A stretch of 7,789 nt of DNA from Planctomycetota bacterium (GTDB lineage Bacteria > Planctomycetota > Phycisphaerae > UBA1845 > CAIVHJ01): assembly GCA_022573485.1 (NCBI GenBank), contig JACZTW010000190.1, positions 1 to 7,789 on the forward strand, in the 5' to 3' direction. The notes beneath the pieces were generated by a model. It made no database searches and was not told the DNA's origin. It saw only the letters and a list, made by a program, of their open reading frames with translations. Positions 5,478-7,789 of this stretch are shown here, piece by piece (position 1 is the first letter of the stretch; the number at the start of each line of letters is the position of its first letter). The position numbers and the translations under genes are program-made.

Positions 5478-6475
5478 TGTCGATGCTGTTGCTGTGTTGT
5501 ACCTTGTTTGCTGCCGGCGCGGGCGATCCGCAGCCGGTGGTGGTCTATACCGCGTTGGACAGGGGTTTTTCCGAGCCGATTCTCGAAGCGTTCGAGCGGA
5601 CAACGGGAATCGATGTGCGGGTGGTTTATGATGCCGAGGCAACCAAGACCATCGGACTGGTCAATCGCATTCGCGCCGAAAAAAACAGGCCGCGCTGTGA
5701 TGTGTTTTGGAACAATGAGATCGTCAACACGATCCGGTTGAAACAGGAAGGTTTGCTTCAGGCTTGCAACCCATCCGAAGCTGCCAATTACCCCAAACAA
5801 TTCAAAGATCCCGACGGTTTCTGGTACGGCTTCGCCGCTCGGGCGCGCGTGCTGATCGTCAACACAAAACTCGTGAAGCCCGATGTGGAACCGAAGTCGA
5901 TCTTCGATCTAACCGACGCGAAATGGAAGAACAAGGTCGGCATCGCCAAACCGCTCTTCGGCACCACGGCTTCGCACGTGGCTTGCCTCTTCGCGTCCCT
6001 GGGCGAAAAGCGGGCGGCGAAGTGGTTGGCGGACATCAAAGCCAACGACGTTCAAATCCTGTCGGGCAACCGCGGCTGTGCCCAGGCGGTCGGCAGGGGC
6101 GAATTGCACTGCGCCTTGACCGACACGGATGACGCCATGCTCGAAATCGCCGCCGGAAGCCCGGTCAAGATCGTTTATCTCGATACGGACTCGACGCAGA
6201 TCGGCACATTGTTCATTCCCAACACATTGTCGGTGGTCAAAGATTGCCCGAATCCCGAAGGTGCGGAGAAACTGATCGATTACTTGCTCAGCGTTGAAGT
6301 GGAAACCACACTCTCCAATGGCCCGTCGGCTCAAATCCCGCTGAACACCAAGTTCGCAGGCCAAGCCCGCGTCAAGACGCCCCGGCAAATCAAGTCCATG
6401 ACGGTCGATTTCGCCGAAGCCGCACGCCAATTCAAGCAGGCTGCGAAGTACATCGAAGAGCACTTTCTGAATTAG
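5474..6475 (+). CDS. Periplasmic solute-binding protein, AfuA/FbpA class of ABC transporters
   Basis: The 333-residue length is normal for this class. After a short hydrophobic leader without basic residues (MMSMLLLCCTLFAAGAG) comes the typical opening VVVYTALDRGFSEPILEAFE, then CDVFWNNEIVNTIRLKQEGL, GFWYGFAARARVLIVNT, KWKNKVGIAKPLFGTT, GNRGCAQAVGRGELHCALTD, and FIPNTLSVVKDCPNPEGAEK. These are hallmark blocks of COG1840-type binding proteins, usually annotated as iron(III)-binding. The paired tyrosines that hold iron in FbpA are not present in the expected region, which reads LTDTDDA (216-220), so the ligand may not be ferric iron. The weak leader raises the question of whether export is standard. 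No permease or ATPase gene lies in this window. Its start overlaps the stop of the thioredoxin-like gene. Confidence 0.9.
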   Translation: MMSMLLLCCTLFAAGAGDPQPVVVYTALDRGFSEPILEAFERTTGIDVRVVYDAEATKTIGLVNRIRAEKNRPRCDVFWNNEIVNTIRLKQEGLLQACNPSEAANYPKQFKDPDGFWYGFAARARVLIVNTKLVKPDVEPKSIFDLTDAKWKNKVGIAKPLFGTTASHVACLFASLGEKRAAKWLADIKANDVQILSGNRGCAQAVGRGELHCALTDTDDAMLEIAAGSPVKIVYLDTDSTQIGTLFIPNTLSVVKDCPNPEGAEKLIDYLLSVEVETTLSNGPSAQIPLNTKFAGQARVKTPRQIKSMTVDFAEAARQFKQAAKYIEEHFLN

Positions 6476-6527
6476 GCTCTGCCTGAAAACTTGGATCTTT
6501 CAAGGAGCCGTGGCATACAGAAGAGAA

Positions 6528-6611
6528 ACCGCCGAGCACGCAGAGAGCGCAGAGAAGCCTTGTTGTTTTCTATCCAAGAACCGTCTCTGCGTTCTCTGCG
6601 ATCTCTGCGGT
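6528..6611. repeat. Inverted repeat of the CTCTGCG type
   Basis: The left arm (6528-6555) and right arm (6584-6611) are 28 bases each and match as reverse complements at 24 positions, around a 28-base loop. Each arm is built from short units of the form CGCAGAGA or its complement. I know similar repeats as common intergenic elements in planctomycetes and other environmental bacteria. It lies 52 bases after the binding-protein stop and could form a large hairpin in RNA, perhaps acting as a transcription end or as a decayed mobile repeat. Apart from this element, the 6476-6741 gap shows no gene. Confidence 0.75.
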
Positions 6612-6729
6612 AAGTTCCTTTCCTGGAGTCGAATCCGATTGTCTTTCTAACTGAAGTGGTGCTAGGATAAGTGAGAAGGCTGCGCTACGCGGCGCGCCGA
6701 TCAGAACACACGAAACGCCTTCCTGCGCT

Positions 6730-6734
6730 GGGGA
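6730..6734 (+). promoter_or_regulatory. Ribosome binding site of the S8 protease gene
   Basis: GGGGA ends seven bases before the ATG at 6742, supporting this start together with the signal sequence that follows. Confidence 0.55.
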
Positions 6735-6741
6735 ACCAAAC

Positions 6742-7789
6742 ATGCTGAGAGAATTTCGACACAAGCTGACTGTGGGGATGCTGACGGCGGCCTGCCTGCT
6801 CGTGTTTGGCCACTGCGGCCCGGGCGACTCCAACTCTAATGACAACGGCAACGACAACGCGAACGACAACGGCGGCACAGGCAACACGGTTGATGACCTG
6901 CCTGACTTGAGCAGCGATGATTTATTCGGTACGGGCGAGGGCGCCGATGTGTTCGTGCCGGGGTTGGTTCTGGTCGGCTTCGATCAAGGCCTGAGCGGAG
7001 ACACGTTTCTGCAAGTGGCATCGGCCACGGCCACGGCGCTTAATGGAACGCTTGTCGATGTTATCCCGGACATTCAAGTGGTGACCCTTGCGGTGGAGCC
7101 GGGCAGCGAAGGGGCGGCGATCACGCTGGCACAGCAACTCTTGAGTGTCGAATACGCTGAGGCTAACTTCGCCGGCCGAGTGGCGACGATTGACGGCCTG
7201 ATACCGACAGCCAACTCAGCACAGTTTGCGCAGTATCAATTGTTCACCACCAATGCCATCAAGGCACGGGGTCTGCTGGCGTCCGGCTCGGGCGGCGTGT
7301 CCGTTGCGGTGCTGGATACGGGATGCACGCTGAACCACTCGGAGTTTTCCGCCAGCGCGCTCTTCGGCGGGGCCAACTACGTTTCGGGCAGCACGAATGT
7401 CAGCGACGACTTCCCCGGCGGCCATGGTACGGCGGTGGTGAGCTTGCTGGCAGCGGGCGTCAATTCCGGCGTCATGGCCGGCCTGCTGCCGGGTTTTGAC
7501 GTGACGGTGCACAAGGTCTGCGATGGGTCGGGCCTGTGTACGCTGGACGCCGTGGTGGTGGGCATTATCGGGGCGCTCAACGGCAACGCCGACTTCGACA
7601 TCACCGATTCCGAGATTCCCCTCGCGGATGTGATCAACATGAGCTTCAGTTTCTCAGCAGACTACCGTTCGCTGGCCCGGGCCATCTTCGAGGCGGAACG
7701 TCGGGGCGTGGTCGTGGTGGCGGCGGCGGGCAATAACGGCCGAAGCACAGCGGCGACCGAGGCGCGCTACCCTGCCGGGTATTCGACGG
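6742..7789 (+). CDS. Exported subtilisin-family (S8) serine protease, 3' end outside the window
   Basis: The frame is open from 6742 to the end without a stop, giving 349 codons. Residues 1-25 are an export signal (REFRHK, then VGMLTAACLLVFGHC); Cys18 or Cys25 might be a lipid attachment site, though neither fits the lipobox well. An Asn/Asp/Gly linker follows (SNSNDNGNDNANDNGG, 30-45), a style I know from planctomycete exported proteins. Residues about 63-145 look like a propeptide (VPGLVLVGFDQG, NGTLVDVIPDIQVVTLAV, LLSVEYAEANFAG). The protease domain shows the catalytic Asp192 in VAVLDTGC, catalytic His228 in GGHGTAVVSLLA, and the oxyanion-hole Asn331 in VVAAAGNNG. The catalytic Ser (GTSMA block) would lie downstream, so activity cannot be confirmed. 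The gene follows a 266-base gap and is probably a separate transcription unit. Confidence 0.92.
   Translation, partial: MLREFRHKLTVGMLTAACLLVFGHCGPGDSNSNDNGNDNANDNGGTGNTVDDLPDLSSDDLFGTGEGADVFVPGLVLVGFDQGLSGDTFLQVASATATALNGTLVDVIPDIQVVTLAVEPGSEGAAITLAQQLLSVEYAEANFAGRVATIDGLIPTANSAQFAQYQLFTTNAIKARGLLASGSGGVSVAVLDTGCTLNHSEFSASALFGGANYVSGSTNVSDDFPGGHGTAVVSLLAAGVNSGVMAGLLPGFDVTVHKVCDGSGLCTLDAVVVGIIGALNGNADFDITDSEIPLADVINMSFSFSADYRSLARAIFEAERRGVVVVAAAGNNGRSTAATEARYPAGYST

Noticed and set aside
4347..5642. Long open frame on the - strand (431 codons) opposite the thioredoxin-like gene
   Set aside because: It spans parts of two + strand genes with clear family motifs and signal peptides and shows no domain of its own.
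6476..6510. Hairpin GGCTC ... GAGCC directly after the binding-protein stop as a terminator
   Set aside because: The stem is only five base pairs with a large uneven interior and no T-run follows.
6639..6668. TTGTCT and TAGGAT spaced by 18 bases, 73 bases before the protease start, as a promoter
   Set aside because: Both hexamers match the sigma-70 consensus poorly and such pairs are expected by chance; no support beyond position.

Overview
The window looks like chromosomal DNA from a planctomycete, perhaps Phycisphaerae-like. The evidence is a family of small membrane proteins ending in a CxxCGYDLR...CPECG zinc ribbon, an Asn/Asp-rich linker behind an export signal, many exported proteins, and moderately high GC in most genes. 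I recognise this from experience and did not search any database; the phylum is likely and lower ranks are unknown. All genes I accept are on the + strand.

Left part (1-2468): a short winged-helix-like reading frame at the edge is followed by a decayed fragment of the zinc-ribbon family (302-427). Next come an AT-richer gene for an exported TPR-like protein (494-1240) and three consecutive zinc-ribbon paralogues (1268-1525, 1522-2028, 2025-2468) joined by ATGA stop/start overlaps. The two complete paralogues share an almost identical N-terminal membrane segment and a similar zinc ribbon, but the segment between them is unrelated in sequence and length. The first paralogue and the upstream fragment are both truncated, and the AT-rich TPR gene lies between them.

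Centre (2469-6475): an exported PA-domain M28 metallopeptidase resembling carboxypeptidase Q, an exported TlpA/ResA-like thioredoxin-fold protein whose two active-site cysteines are replaced (WAKPS), and a periplasmic binding protein of the AfuA/FbpA class without transporter partners in view. The last two genes overlap by ATGA. A 56-base element, 77% identical between its two copies and foldable into a cloverleaf-like shape, lies about 100 bases before the start codon of the peptidase gene and again before the thioredoxin-like gene. It is the most interesting non-coding signal here.

Right part (6476-7789): an intergenic region with a 28-base inverted repeat of the CTCTGCG type leads to the 5' part of a subtilisin-family (S8) protease with a signal sequence, an Asn/Asp-rich linker, a propeptide and the catalytic Asp and His. 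The gene runs off the window before its catalytic Ser.

Most products from 494 onward are predicted to be exported or membrane-anchored, so the region mainly serves the envelope: protein or peptide degradation, solute capture and uncharacterised membrane proteins. No complete pathway can be reconstructed.
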